Origin: Spiroplasma endosymbiont of Cantharis nigra | GTDB lineage: Bacteria > Bacillota_I > Bacilli_A > Mycoplasmatales > Mycoplasmataceae | DNA length: 64,000 nucleotides | Direction of reading: 5' to 3' | Assembly: GCF_964019925.1 (NCBI RefSeq) | Contig: NZ_OZ026470.1 | Span: 868,001-932,000 of the forward strand | Shown here: positions 42,839-52,223 of the stretch, piece after piece | How positions within the stretch are numbered: the stretch's first letter is position 1 | Layout of the letters: each line of letters starts with the position of its first letter | Notes under the pieces: generated by a model | What the model was told of the DNA's origin: nothing | Databases searched by the model: none | Seen by the model: only the letters and a program-made list of their open reading frames with translations | Position numbers and translations under genes: made by a program

Positions 42839-45250
42839 TTAAAATTTATAGTTTTTAATTAATCAATTTATATAAGTTGCTTGACCTGATAAACTTTTAC
42901 TTGAAAAATTCTTATTATAGTCATAATAATTTAAATTTCATTTTTCACTAATATATCTATTTTCATCATCTGTAACGAATTGCAATACCTCTTTATAATT
43001 AACAAAGTTTGGATTATCTTGCAAAATAACTTTTGCCTTATTTACAAGATTAACTCCCTTAACCATATTAGTGTATCTTAAACTATCTAGCATTTCATTT
43101 CCATCACCAGGATAAATATAAAACGAATCTCCCGGCTCTTTTGTTGCATCTAAAACTTCACCATCTAATGAAATATCATTTTTATAACCATCTACTTGAT
43201 ATCTATCATAACCATCTGCTCCAACTTTACTTGAGAATAGCATTGCTCATAACATTTCATATCCATTACTATTTAAATAAGTAGCTGGATAATTATTTCA
43301 TGAAGAGTATATATGAGTTTTTTTATTTTGATAGTTTCTCTTATTAAAATATTTAATTAAATCATCTAGTTTTTTTTCTGTTTTACTAAATTCATAAATA
43401 AATTCTCTTTGCTGTAAAGTAACATAATCATAAACATCTAAAGCATTTTCAAGTCCTTCAAAATCTTTTGAATCCAATTTAAATTCTCATCCTCCATATA
43501 AATGACTTTTTCAAAAATTTTTATATTTATCATTAATTTCTTTAAAAATATCTATTGATAAATTATTTACTTCCGCTGAAAATTCATCATATGAATAGTA
43601 TATATTTATATCTTCATAAATATCACTATTTTGACTTGCATGTACTGCAAGTTGATCACGCAATAATGGGATCATTTGATTTATTATTGAAACACCATCT
43701 TCTGTTATTTCACCTTTATTATTTACATATAAACTATTTGCAGCAACTTGATAAGCTCTTTGATCTGAATCCTTGACAAAAAAATTAAACATATTAGAAG
43801 AACCCCTTGAGCCAATGGGTATTAATATATTTTTAACTCCACTATCTTTTAAAAACTTAACATATCTATCAAAAACTTTAAAATCTAATTTTCAAATTCC
43901 CTTATTATTGATTTGATTAAATATTTCTTCTAAATTATCTCCCATAAATTTATTTATAATATTTTTTTCACCTTCATTAGGTAAAAAAACATACTTTATA
44001 AAATTACCCAAACCAAAATTAGGCACTGAGATACTTTCATAATTTGATTTTTCAGACATTTCCTTTATTTTTCTTCCCAAGATATTATTTCTTGTAATTA
44101 AAGGGTTTGAATCTAAATACTTTGGCAAAGTTCTTGTAATATCATCTACTATTGCATAGTCATAATTGCCAATAATTTTTGTAGCCTGAGATTCAGTACT
44201 TAAAACCGCAGATTCTGTTAAATTATTCTCCTTATAAAAGTCAATATTTATATAATTAATTTGTTGACCTGCAGTTGTAACATATTTATATGTTTCTGAT
44301 TTTAATCAAACTCTTATAAATTCATCTTTTTGCTCTACATTATATACTTCAGAATCCTTTGGTAATAATGGATTCTCAATTCCAATTATATTTTTTAATT
44401 TTTTATAATCCTTAAAATCTATATTATCATCGTCTTTATAATCTACTTTTCTTTTAGTAACCACTTCATTTAGATTTTTTAAAATAAACTTTGAAGAAGT
44501 ATTTGGAAAAAACATTGCACTAGAACCAAAATCTGAAGTTTCATACTGCAAATTATCATTAATTATATATTCTTTATCTATGAAAATTTCTTTTTTAATA
44601 TTATTAATAATATAACTAATTTTTATTTTTAATAAACCTTCAGCAGCTTTATTATTACTAATATATCTAATTAATATTGGTTGAAAGCTTAAAGGCATCT
44701 GATCAAGATTATTATCATTAGATACTTGATCAAATGTATAAAATTCTCCAAGTGGAATTAAATCATTATTTGCCATTGTAGTATTATTACTTTTAATTGG
44801 ATTAATAACGTGAGCTGAAACATTGATATTTTCATTTTGATTTAAAATTTCTACATTAATATTTTTTATAGTATCTTGATTAATATTTTTAAATAATATA
44901 ATTTGCTCTTCAAAAATATCATTTTTTCAAAGTTTTACTTTATTATTGTAAATTTTTGTTCTTTTAACATTCACTTCATCTCCATAAAAATTATATTGAC
45001 TGTTATTCTTTTTATAAGTCACATAATTAAATTCTGTTTCACCAAAAAAATAAGATAAATCATTAGAGTATTCTAATTCTTTCTTATCTTCTTTTTTTAA
45101 AGGACCACTTTGTCAAACAGCAGATTGCTTATTATTAATAATAATATTTTTATTGTTTTTTAAAATCATAAATGTCATTGCAGTAACTATTGAAGTTACC
45201 AAGATTAAACTCATAAAAATTATTATTATGATCTTTGGTTTTCTTTTCAT
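42839..45250 (-). CDS. Membrane-anchored glycosidase-like protein (GH123/DUF4091 type, 803 aa)
   Basis: A single N-terminal membrane segment, IIIIIFMSLILVTSIVTAM (about 7-27), anchors a large extracellular protein. Residues 50-350 are beta-rich, as in the N-terminal domain of GH123-type enzymes. The middle holds a barrel-like region with INIYYSYDEFSAEVN, where Asp555-Glu556 match the D-E catalytic pair of that family. The region around residues 665-725 (LWAMLFSSKVGADGYDR, then GDSFYIYPGDGNEMLDSLRY and MVKGVNLVNKAK) follows the DUF4091 pattern GD-x-F-x-YPG...SLR. Known GH123 enzymes remove beta-GalNAc from glycolipids. The start ATG 45250 follows AAAGGAG. Assigned by motif memory without a search; the activity is inferred. 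Confidence 0.65.
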
Positions 45251-45350
45251 TTTAACTCCTTTGGAATAAAATATTACCCCTATTTTTAGAATTAAAAATT
45301 CTAATTTATTAATAAATTATAAAATAAGTTTCATTTAAATTACAATTTTT

Positions 45351-46166
45351 TTAGACTAGTACTGTTTTTTGAATTCAGTAACCAACTCCATGTTTCTTGT
45401 TCGTTTTTGTTGAATCTGATGCAAGATCCTTTAAGTGCTTTTTAGAATTTCCCATTGCAATTCCTTGTCCCACTCATTCAATTGCTCTTTGATCATTATC
45501 ACTATCACCAAAATACATTATTTCTTCTGCTTTTATTCCATAAGATTTTGCCACATTTTGAAGTGAGTATAATTTATCTACACCTTTTGGATTAATTTCA
45601 ACATTAGATGAATGCGGGACATAACTCCATGAAAACATTTCAAATTGCTTATCTTTTAATTTTTCTTTAAGATCAGAAATACCATTTGGTTTTCCATATA
45701 CAACAATTTTATATGAAGTATCTTTTACTGTATCACGATTATATCTAATAAGTTTTCTGTGAGAAAATTTTTTTAACACATATGTAAATAAATCCTTTTT
45801 TAACACATATGCAATATTTGGATCTTTTGCATAACTAAAACAGCTTAATTTATTTTCTTTAGCAACATCATAAATGTATTTAAAATCTTCTAACTCAAAT
45901 AAATGTTCTTCAACCATAATTGGTTCAGCTTTTTCATTGTATTTAAAAGTAGCTCCACCGTTTAAACTTATTAAAAATTCTTGAGCTGAATCAAGACCAA
46001 TTGCTTTTGCAATATTTTTAGCTCTTGATATATTTCTACCTGTGGCAATACAAATTTTTATTCCTTTTTTTCTTGCCTCTTTAATGGCCTTAATATTTGT
46101 TTTCGATACTAAATTTCTTCTTTTTACTAAAGTTCCATCTATATCAAGTGCTATTAACTTTATCAA
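45351..46166 (-). CDS. Cof-type HAD-superfamily phosphatase
   Basis: The 271-residue protein begins MIKLIALDIDGTLV (motif I), has ICIATGRN (motif II) and YFGDSDNDQRAIE (motif IV), with a C2 cap between. The start is TTG 46166: no ATG lies in frame upstream before the trx stop, the DIDGTL motif is at its normal distance, and GGGGGG sits nine bases before the TTG. It follows thioredoxin by 15 bases. Substrate unknown; candidates are sugar phosphates or nucleotides. Confidence 0.88.
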
Positions 46167-46181
46167 TTTCCTATGCCCCCC

Positions 46182-46487
46182 TTATTTAATAAATTGTTTT
46201 AATATATCTTTTGGCATAAAACCACTATTTTGCTTAACAACTTCACCATTTTTAAACATAATAATAGTTGGAATTGACATAACATTATATTTTAATGCTA
46301 CTTCCTTTAATTTATCAGTATCCACTTTAATAAAATTTACTGTTTCTTCTTCGTTTGATGTTAAATCAAAAATTGGTGCAAACATTTTACAAGGTCCACA
46401 TCATTCTGCATAAAAGTCAACTACTGTTGCTTCTTTTGATATTTCTTGATTAAATTCTTCTACTGTTTCTATTACTTTAACTGCCAT
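46182..46487 (-). CDS. trxA: Thioredoxin
   Basis: A 101-residue thioredoxin with VDFYAEWCGPCK (Cys30 and Cys33 are the redox pair, the first Trp is TGA), KVDTDKLKEVALKYNVMSIPT (the cis-proline is in IPT) and IIMFKNGEVV. It reduces protein disulfides in the cytoplasm. The start ATG 46487 has AAGGAGAG, which contains the stop codon of the upstream HAD gene (TAA 46500-46502). It lies between two HAD genes in one leftward transcript. Confidence 0.95.
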
Positions 46488-46499
46488 ATTTTTCTCTCC

Positions 46500-47333
46500 T
46501 TATAATATATTTTTAATTATATATTCTGCTACTCCATTTTCATCATTTGTCTTAGTGACAAACATAGCTTTTTCTTTTAGTTCTTTTAATCCATTTTCCA
46601 TTGCTATAAAATTGTCAACTTGTTCAGCTAATTCAAAATCGTTAAAACTATCACCAAATCCAAATGTTGTTGTATTTGATTTATCTAAACTTAAATAGTT
46701 TAGTACATCTTTAACTACAGATCCCTTATGAATTCCTTTAATTGCTAATTCATAAACTCTATCTGTATATTTGATTATATCAAGTTCATTACTTATAATA
46801 GCAAAATTTTTATAAAATAATTCAATACTTTCCTGAGATGGTTCTTTTTCTAAAACTACTGTAATATGATTAATTTCCTTATCAATTTCTTCAAAAGAGT
46901 CAATTACTTTATAATCAATTTTCATAATTTCTGATCAATATATTGAATTTTCACCTGGCCCATAAACAAAATATGCGTCGTCACTAATAAAGTGAACTTT
47001 ATATTTTCCAATTTTTCCATAAGTTATATTAAAAATTTGTTTTAAAGTTTCCTTAGAAATATATTCTTTTTTTATTCAATTATTCTTTTTGAAATCATAT
47101 ATATGAGTTCCATTATTTGCTGCAGCAATTCCACCAAGCTTGTCCAACTCTAAGTATATAGATTGTTGTTCAAAGGTATCTTTTGTGCATCTTGCAGTTA
47201 CTGGTATAAAATAGTAGTTTTTTTCATAAACTTTTTTTACAACTTCTTTTGTAAATTCACTAAATTCATGTGTACTCGCCAAAGCACTACCATCTAAATC
47301 TGAAAAAATAAGAACATTTTCTTTTAATTCCAT
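46500..47333 (-). CDS. HAD-superfamily phosphatase with DLDGS motif
   Basis: The 277-residue protein has LIFSDLDGSALAS as motif I, where Ser replaces the usual Thr after the second Asp, then IPVTARCTKDTF (motif II, with A-R instead of G-R), and FGFGDSFNDFELAEQVD as motif IV. A C2 cap lies between. The start ATG 47333 follows GAGGTGAT; a start 21 bases further upstream is possible but its ATG lies before the ribosome binding site. It is co-transcribed with trxA and the next HAD gene. It differs from the other two HAD proteins in the window, so each probably has its own substrate. Confidence 0.85.
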
Positions 47334-47394
47334 AATATCACCTCGATTTATCAATAATGATTATAAATCAAATATATTAGTTTATGAAATCAAT

Positions 47395-47424
47395 TAAAAA
47401 ATGATTCCTTTAATTTGAATCATT
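47395..47424 (-). terminator. Terminator after uraA
   Basis: On the minus strand AATGATTC pairs with GAATCATT around a nine-base loop and is followed by TTTTTT. Confidence 0.9.
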
Positions 47425-47438
47425 TCCTATTTTTATAT

Positions 47439-48884
47439 TTATTTATTTGATTTTTTAGTCTTTTTTTTCTTTAATTCAACATTTTTCACATTTTGATTTT
47501 CTTTCTTTGTTTTTAACCCATGAAATATTGTTAAAATTCCCGCATTGTCATGCTTTGGAAGTAAAAGGTTTAAAATTACTCCAGAGAATGTTGCTAAGAA
47601 TAATCCTGTAATATGGAATGAACCAATTATAATATCTTCTTTCATAATTGACATTCCAATTCCTATTGCAAGAATAACTGATATCACAACTAAGTTTTTA
47701 GCATCTTTAAGGTCAACTTTTGCATCAATCATAATTTTTATACCATTTGAAGCAATCATTCCAAACAGCATTAAACTAATTCCACCCATCACAGGAACTG
47801 GAATCATTTTTATTACTTCATTAATAGGAGCAATAAAACTCATTATTATTGCAAATATTGCAGCTAACCCAGTTACTCAAACACTTGCCACCTTTGTCAA
47901 ACCAACAACACTTGTATTTTCTGCATAGGTTGCATTTGCAGGACCTCCTATTAATCCTGCAAAACTCATTGCCACTCCATCAGCCATTAAGGTTCTACTT
48001 ATTCCAGGATTTTTAATAAAATCTCTTCCTGTCATTGTTCCAATATTTATATGATCTCCTAAATGTTCAACCATTGTAACCAATGATATTGGCACAATGG
48101 CAACTAATGCTGGTCCAATTGTATTTGGATTTACATCTCATATTTTTTTAAAACTTGGGTATCACTCTCAATTACTCGGATTTGAAATATCTTGTGTATT
48201 CAAGATTGTTCAGTTAGTTTTAGCAAGAGAGAAATGTAAAATTATACAAACAAGATAGCCAACACTTAAAGCTATAAGTATTGGAATAACTTTAACAAAA
48301 CTTTTTGCCTTTAACATACAAATAGCAGCTACAAGAAAAGTTAAAACTCCAATTAAAATTGCCAATCATTGAGGATAGTTTCCTCAAGCATTATTTTTTG
48401 CAACAAAACCAATATTTTCTAAAGCACTAGGAACAGCACTAAGGCCAATAGTTATTATTATTGGTCCAACAACTATTGGAGAAAAGGCTTTTTTAATTCA
48501 TTTAACACCAGTTCAATGAATTAAAAATCCCATGAATATATAAACCATTCCTACAACAAATATAGCTATAAAAATTGAGTTTCCTCATTGATTTCAACCT
48601 ACTCCTAAAACGGTCATATAAGCAAAACTACTTCCCAAATATATTGGTACTTTTGCCATTGTGAGTGCAATATAAATTAAAGTTCCAACTCCCGAACAAA
48701 ACAAAGCCATTGATATATTTATAACTTCACCATTTTCAGACAAACTATTTATAATAATTGGAACCAATACTGTAGCTCCAAACATTGCAAATACATGTTG
48801 AAGTGATAGTACAGTCCACTGTCCAATATTTTTTGGTCTCTGATTGGGTTCTAAAACCAAATCAAGTTTTTTAATTTCTTCCAT
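47439..48884 (-). CDS. uraA: Uracil permease (NCS2 family)
   Basis: The 481-residue protein has about 14 membrane segments. Conserved NCS2 features are LSLQHVFAMFGATVLVPI near the N terminus, LVTMVEHLGDHINIG, with the substrate-binding glutamate of the family, and GGPANATYAENTSVVGLTKVAS, which corresponds to the TTYGENTGV segment of UraA; this favours uracil over xanthine. The C-terminal tail is very basic (KTKKENQ...ELKKKKTKKSNK). The start ATG 48884 has AAGGAG. A promoter, a 33-codon ORF and a strong terminator precede the gene, the layout of an attenuator. In an organism lacking pyrimidine synthesis this permease would be a main source of uracil. Confidence 0.9.
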
Positions 48885-48913
48885 ATTATTCTCCTTTTAA
48901 ACTAAAATATTTA

Positions 48914-48945
48914 CAAAAAAAAATCAACCATTAAAATGGTTGATT
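48914..48945 (-). terminator. Terminator in the uraA leader
   Basis: On the minus strand AATCAACCATT and AATGGTTGATT (arms at 48935-48945 and 48922-48932) form an 11-bp stem followed by nine or more T. It lies 30 bases before the uraA start, between its promoter and the gene, and begins at the stop codon of the leader ORF. Confidence 0.85.
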
Positions 48946-49045
48946 AATTAAATATAAATAATTTAGAAAATTGAAAAGATTGAGAAATATAAAAATCTCT
49001 AAATTTTAATTTTTTATTTTTTATTTTTGAACTAAAATTTTTCAT
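48944..49045 (-). CDS. 33-aa leader peptide of uraA (candidate)
   Basis: ATG 49045 follows GAG at six bases, a weak ribos­ome binding site. The peptide begins MKNFSSKIKNKKLKF and ends FSKLFIFN; it is rich in Phe and Lys. Its TAA stop (48944-48946) overlaps the first bases of the terminator stem, so a ribosome at the stop would prevent terminator formation. It may be chance in AT-rich DNA. Confidence 0.45.
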   Translation of the reverse strand: MKNFSSKIKNKKLKFRDFYISQSFQFSKLFIFN

Positions 49046-49072
49046 AAATTACTCAAACTTTTCTTAAAAAAG

Positions 49073-49101
49073 AATATACACAATATAAATAAAAATTGCA
49101 A
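49073..49101 (-). promoter_or_regulatory. Promoter of the uraA leader
   Basis: On the minus strand TTGCAA (49096-49101) and TATATT (49073-49078) are exactly 17 bases apart, giving a transcript that starts about 25 bases before the leader ATG. Confidence 0.75.
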
Positions 49102-49113
49102 TAAGAAAATAAT

Positions 49114-49146
49114 AAAAAAAAAAAAAAAATCACTGGCAAGTGATTT
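49114..49146 (-). terminator. Terminator after tRNA-Leu
   Basis: AAATCACT-TGCC-AGTGATTT (49127-49146) followed by 16 T on the minus strand. Confidence 0.95.
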
Positions 49147-49157
49147 AAAATTCTTTA

Positions 49158-49242
49158 TGGTCCGGAATAAGGGACTTGAACCCCCACGTGTTACCACGCC
49201 AGATCCTAAGTCTGGTGCGTCTGCCAATTCCGCCAATTCCGG
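49158..49242 (-). tRNA. tRNA-Leu (anticodon TAG)
   Basis: Class II tRNA of 85 bases, acceptor CCGGAAT/ATTCCGG, loop CTTAGGA giving TAG, a long variable arm and encoded CCA. Confidence 0.94.
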
Positions 49243-49247
49243 ATGAA

Positions 49248-49323
<76 letters not shown>

Positions 49324-49386
49324 GATTAAAATAACAAATTTATAATAACATTTTTTTTGTTTTAATCAAATAATTAAATGCAAAAA

Positions 49387-49761
49387 TTATAAGTATTCTC
49401 TTGTTGTTTTTAAATGTATTGATCCAGTAATAATAAAACCCAGACCACAAATAATATTTATTATTCCAAATATTCAAGTAAAAGAAATAATAGTAAAGAA
49501 TAATATACTTCCCAAAATTATTAATATAATTGATCCCACAAAAGTGGATTTAATTGTATTCCTACTAATAAATACTAAAGCAATACACCCAATTATTAAT
49601 AAAAATACTATTGATAAAATAACAATTATATAAACTATATCATCTAAATTTTTATCATTAAGTTTATAATAGATGTTTTTAATAAAACTGATTACCAATA
49701 TTTGATTTAAAAGAAACATTGCTAAAAAAATATAAATAATTAAAGATAAGCTTTTTTTCAT
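49387..49761 (-). CDS. Small membrane protein of unknown function (124 aa)
   Basis: The start ATG 49761 follows AGAGGAACAAATGC-type sequence (AGAGG); the stop is TAA 49387. It has four hydrophobic segments: LIIYIFLAMFLLNQILVI, IVYIIVILSIVFLLIIGC, STFVGSIILIILGSILFF and IFGIINIICGLGFIITG. The loops are short, and the C terminus is basic. No motif links it to a family. It lies between two tRNA groups, and there is no clear partner gene. Confidence 0.7.
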
Positions 49762-49802
49762 GCATTTGTTCCTCTAATAATATAATACATATATTTCAGA
49801 AT

Positions 49803-49825
49803 AAAAAAACAACCAAATATGGTTG
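49803..49825 (-). terminator. Terminator of the four-gene tRNA cluster
   Basis: CAACCA and TGGTTG pair around a short loop, followed by seven T on the minus strand, 16 bases past tRNA-Thr. Confidence 0.85.
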
Positions 49826-49840
49826 ATGATATTTTCCTTA

Positions 49841-49916
49841 TGGTGCTGATGATAGGACTTGAACCTACAACCTACTGATTACAAGTCAGTTGCTCTGCCA
49901 ATTGAGCCACATCAGC
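49841..49916 (-). tRNA. tRNA-Thr (anticodon TGT)
   Basis: Acceptor GCTGATG/CATCAGC, loop CTTGTAA giving TGT, encoded CCA. Last gene of the cluster. Confidence 0.95.
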
Positions 49917-49926
49917 ATAAAAAAAA

Positions 49927-50002
49927 TGGTGGAGTGTGACGGGCTCGAACCGCCGACCGCCTGCTTGTAAGGCAGGAGCTCTCCCAACTGAGCTAACACT
50001 CC
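49927..50002 (-). tRNA. tRNA-Val (anticodon TAC)
   Basis: Acceptor GGAGTGT/ACACTCC, anticodon stem CCTGC/GCAGG with loop CTTACAA giving TAC, encoded CCA. Confidence 0.95.
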
Positions 50003-50020
50003 AAAGAAAAATATAAAAAA

Positions 50021-50096
50021 TGGTAGCCTGTACGGGGTTCGAACCCGTGTGTGCACGGATGAAAACCGTGTGTGTTAACCGCTTCACCAACAGGCC
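50021..50096 (-). tRNA. tRNA-Glu (anticodon TTC)
   Basis: Acceptor GGCCTGT/ACAGGCT, loop TTTTCAT giving TTC, encoded CCA. Confidence 0.94.
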
Positions 50097-50103
50097 ATCA
50101 AAA

Positions 50104-50179
50104 TGGCGGCTTTTGCAGGACTCGAACCTGCGACCAACCGGTTAACAGCCGGTTGCTCTACCAACTGAGCTAAAAAGCC
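50104..50179 (-). tRNA. tRNA-Asn (anticodon GTT)
   Basis: Acceptor GGCTTTT/AAAAGCC, loop CTGTTAA giving GTT, encoded CCA. First gene of the cluster; a TTGATT and TATTAT pair 18 bases apart lies upstream as the likely promoter. Confidence 0.95.
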
Positions 50180-50274
50180 ATAGATAGATTTCTACCTATT
50201 CATAATAGCATATTAATATTATTAAAATCAATCTTTTTTATTAAATTTTTATAAAAAAATGCTTTTTTTATAAA

Positions 50275-50304
50275 AATAAAAAAAACAAATAGTTTTATTT
50301 GTTT
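50275..50304 (-). terminator. Terminator after the ABC exporter
   Basis: AAACAAATA and TATTTGTTT (9 bp, loop of four) with a T-run on the minus strand, six bases beyond the stop. Confidence 0.9.
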
Positions 50305-50310
50305 TTAATA

Positions 50311-52143
50311 TTATTCAATTAATCCTGCCTTATAAAGTTTTTGGAAATGTCCTGGTTGATCTCTTAGCTCATTAAACTTACCTCTTTGAACTATCCCAGC
50401 TCCATTACCACCTAAAACAATGATTTCATTAGCATTTTTTATTGTGCTCAATCTATGTGCAATAGTAACAGTTGTTCTACCCTTCATCAATAAGTCTAAT
50501 TTTGCTTGAATCTCTTTTTCTACAATATTATCCAGTGCAGAAGTTGCTTCATCAAGAATTAAAACTTGTGGATTTTTTAAGAACATTCTTGCAATAATTA
50601 ATCTTTGTTTTTGACCACCACTTAATAAGAAACCACGCTCTCCTAAAATGGTTTCATAGCCTCCTGGTCAAGTCATAACCAACTCGTGTAATTCTGCCTT
50701 TTTACATGCTTCAATTACTTCTTCATCTGTTGCATCAAATGAACCATACTTTACATTTTCAAATACATCACCATAAAGGATTTGAGGATCCTGTTCTACA
50801 TATCCAACATGTCTTAAATAACTTGCTAAATTTACATCTTTTAAATTTGTTTTACCATTAATAAGAATTTTACCTTTTGAGGGGTCATAAAATCTTAAAA
50901 GTAATTTTGCTATTGTTGACTTACCACTTCCAGTTTCACCAACAAAAGCATAAGATTTTCCTTCTTCAAAAGTAAAGCTAAATTTAGGTAAAATAACTTT
51001 ACCTGGTTTTTCTGGATATTCAAATTCTAAATCTTTAAATTGAATATCGCCTTTAACTTCCTTAACAATCTCACCATCAAAGTAATGAGAATTCATAATT
51101 GATTTAGCATGGATAGTATCATCAACTCTTTGTGAAGCAACAGATGCTTGAGCTAGTCCAAATAGTGCTGCCATTATATTAAATAACGGTCCTATCATTA
51201 GGCCTTGAGCTAAATTATATGATGCAAATGTAGTTCCAAAGAACTCTTTTGAGACATTTTTATCAGCATTACCATAAATTAGCATAGCACTTACAACTGT
51301 TGAAAATTGAAGCACAAATATTCCACCTCACATAATTGTCAACATAAGTGCAAGTCTTGTACCAACTTTTTTTGATTTTTTATAGAAATCTTTGTGAACT
51401 TCTTTAAATCTTTCTGTTTCATAATTTTCTGTTCCACTTGATTTAATTAATCTTACAGTTGCAATTCTATCAGTTACATTACCATTTATTTCTGTAATAC
51501 TTTCTCTTACTTTAATTACTTTTTTTCTTGTTGCAAAGAAACAAATCATCATTAAAGCCATTATTATTGCAAAAGTAATTACAGTAACTGTTGCTAATTG
51601 TCAACTTAATATATACATTAAAATTGCTGCACCAATAATTTCGAAAAAAGATAGTCCAAATTGCAATGGTACTTGAACAGCTTGATCTCCTACTATTTGA
51701 GTATCAGAAACAATTTTTGTTAATATTTCTCCAATTTTTTTATCTGAATAATAAGAAATATCTTGTCTTACTAAGTTTTCTAAACACCTATTTCTTAAAC
51801 TAATTTCTATTCTTCTTCCTAATATAAATGCTAAATAATCATATATATAAGAAAAGACACAATATATAAGAACAACTGCTATAGAAATATATACTAATAG
51901 CAATCAATCTTCAGTTCATATTTTTGTAATAATATTTGTTCCTTGAACTACTTTTTCCGGATCATTTTTTAATCCTATAGCTCCTGTCATCTGAAATGTT
52001 AGTATTGGTAAAAGTAAAGCTAATATAACAATAATTATACAATGAGCTAACATTACTAATGATAATTTTCATTCTTGTATAAAGTAGTAGACTAAAGTTT
52101 TAACAAACTTACCTCCACCAACTTGTAATTCAAAATCTTCCAT
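50311..52143 (-). CDS. ABC exporter half-transporter (MsbA/MdlB-like, 610 aa)
   Basis: Residues 1-330 form a six-helix type IV exporter domain (for example [20 protein letters not shown], with the coupling region [19 protein letters not shown]). Residues 360-610 form the ATPase: Walker [11 protein letters not shown]-loop [11 protein letters not shown], signature [10 protein letters not shown], Walker [13 protein letters not shown] and H-loop AHRLSTI. It would act as a homodimer, since no partner gene lies nearby, and exports a lipid, peptide or drug. I start it at ATG 52143 (MEDFELQ). Another ATG eight bases upstream is closer to the AAGGAAA ribosome binding site but is in a different frame with only a 19-codon ORF; it may act as a coupling ORF. 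It follows the Ca2+-type ATPase gene in the same direction. Confidence 0.92.
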
Positions 52144-52223
52144 AATTCCATTTTTTCCTTCTTTATATTAAATACAACTCTTATTATATAGTAAAAAGAA
52201 TACTATAAACTTTTCTTATCAAC

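Noticed and set aside
52125-52149. Start of the ABC exporter at the ATG eight bases upstream
   Set aside because: That ATG is in a different frame and opens only a 19-codon ORF; the exporter frame begins at 52143.
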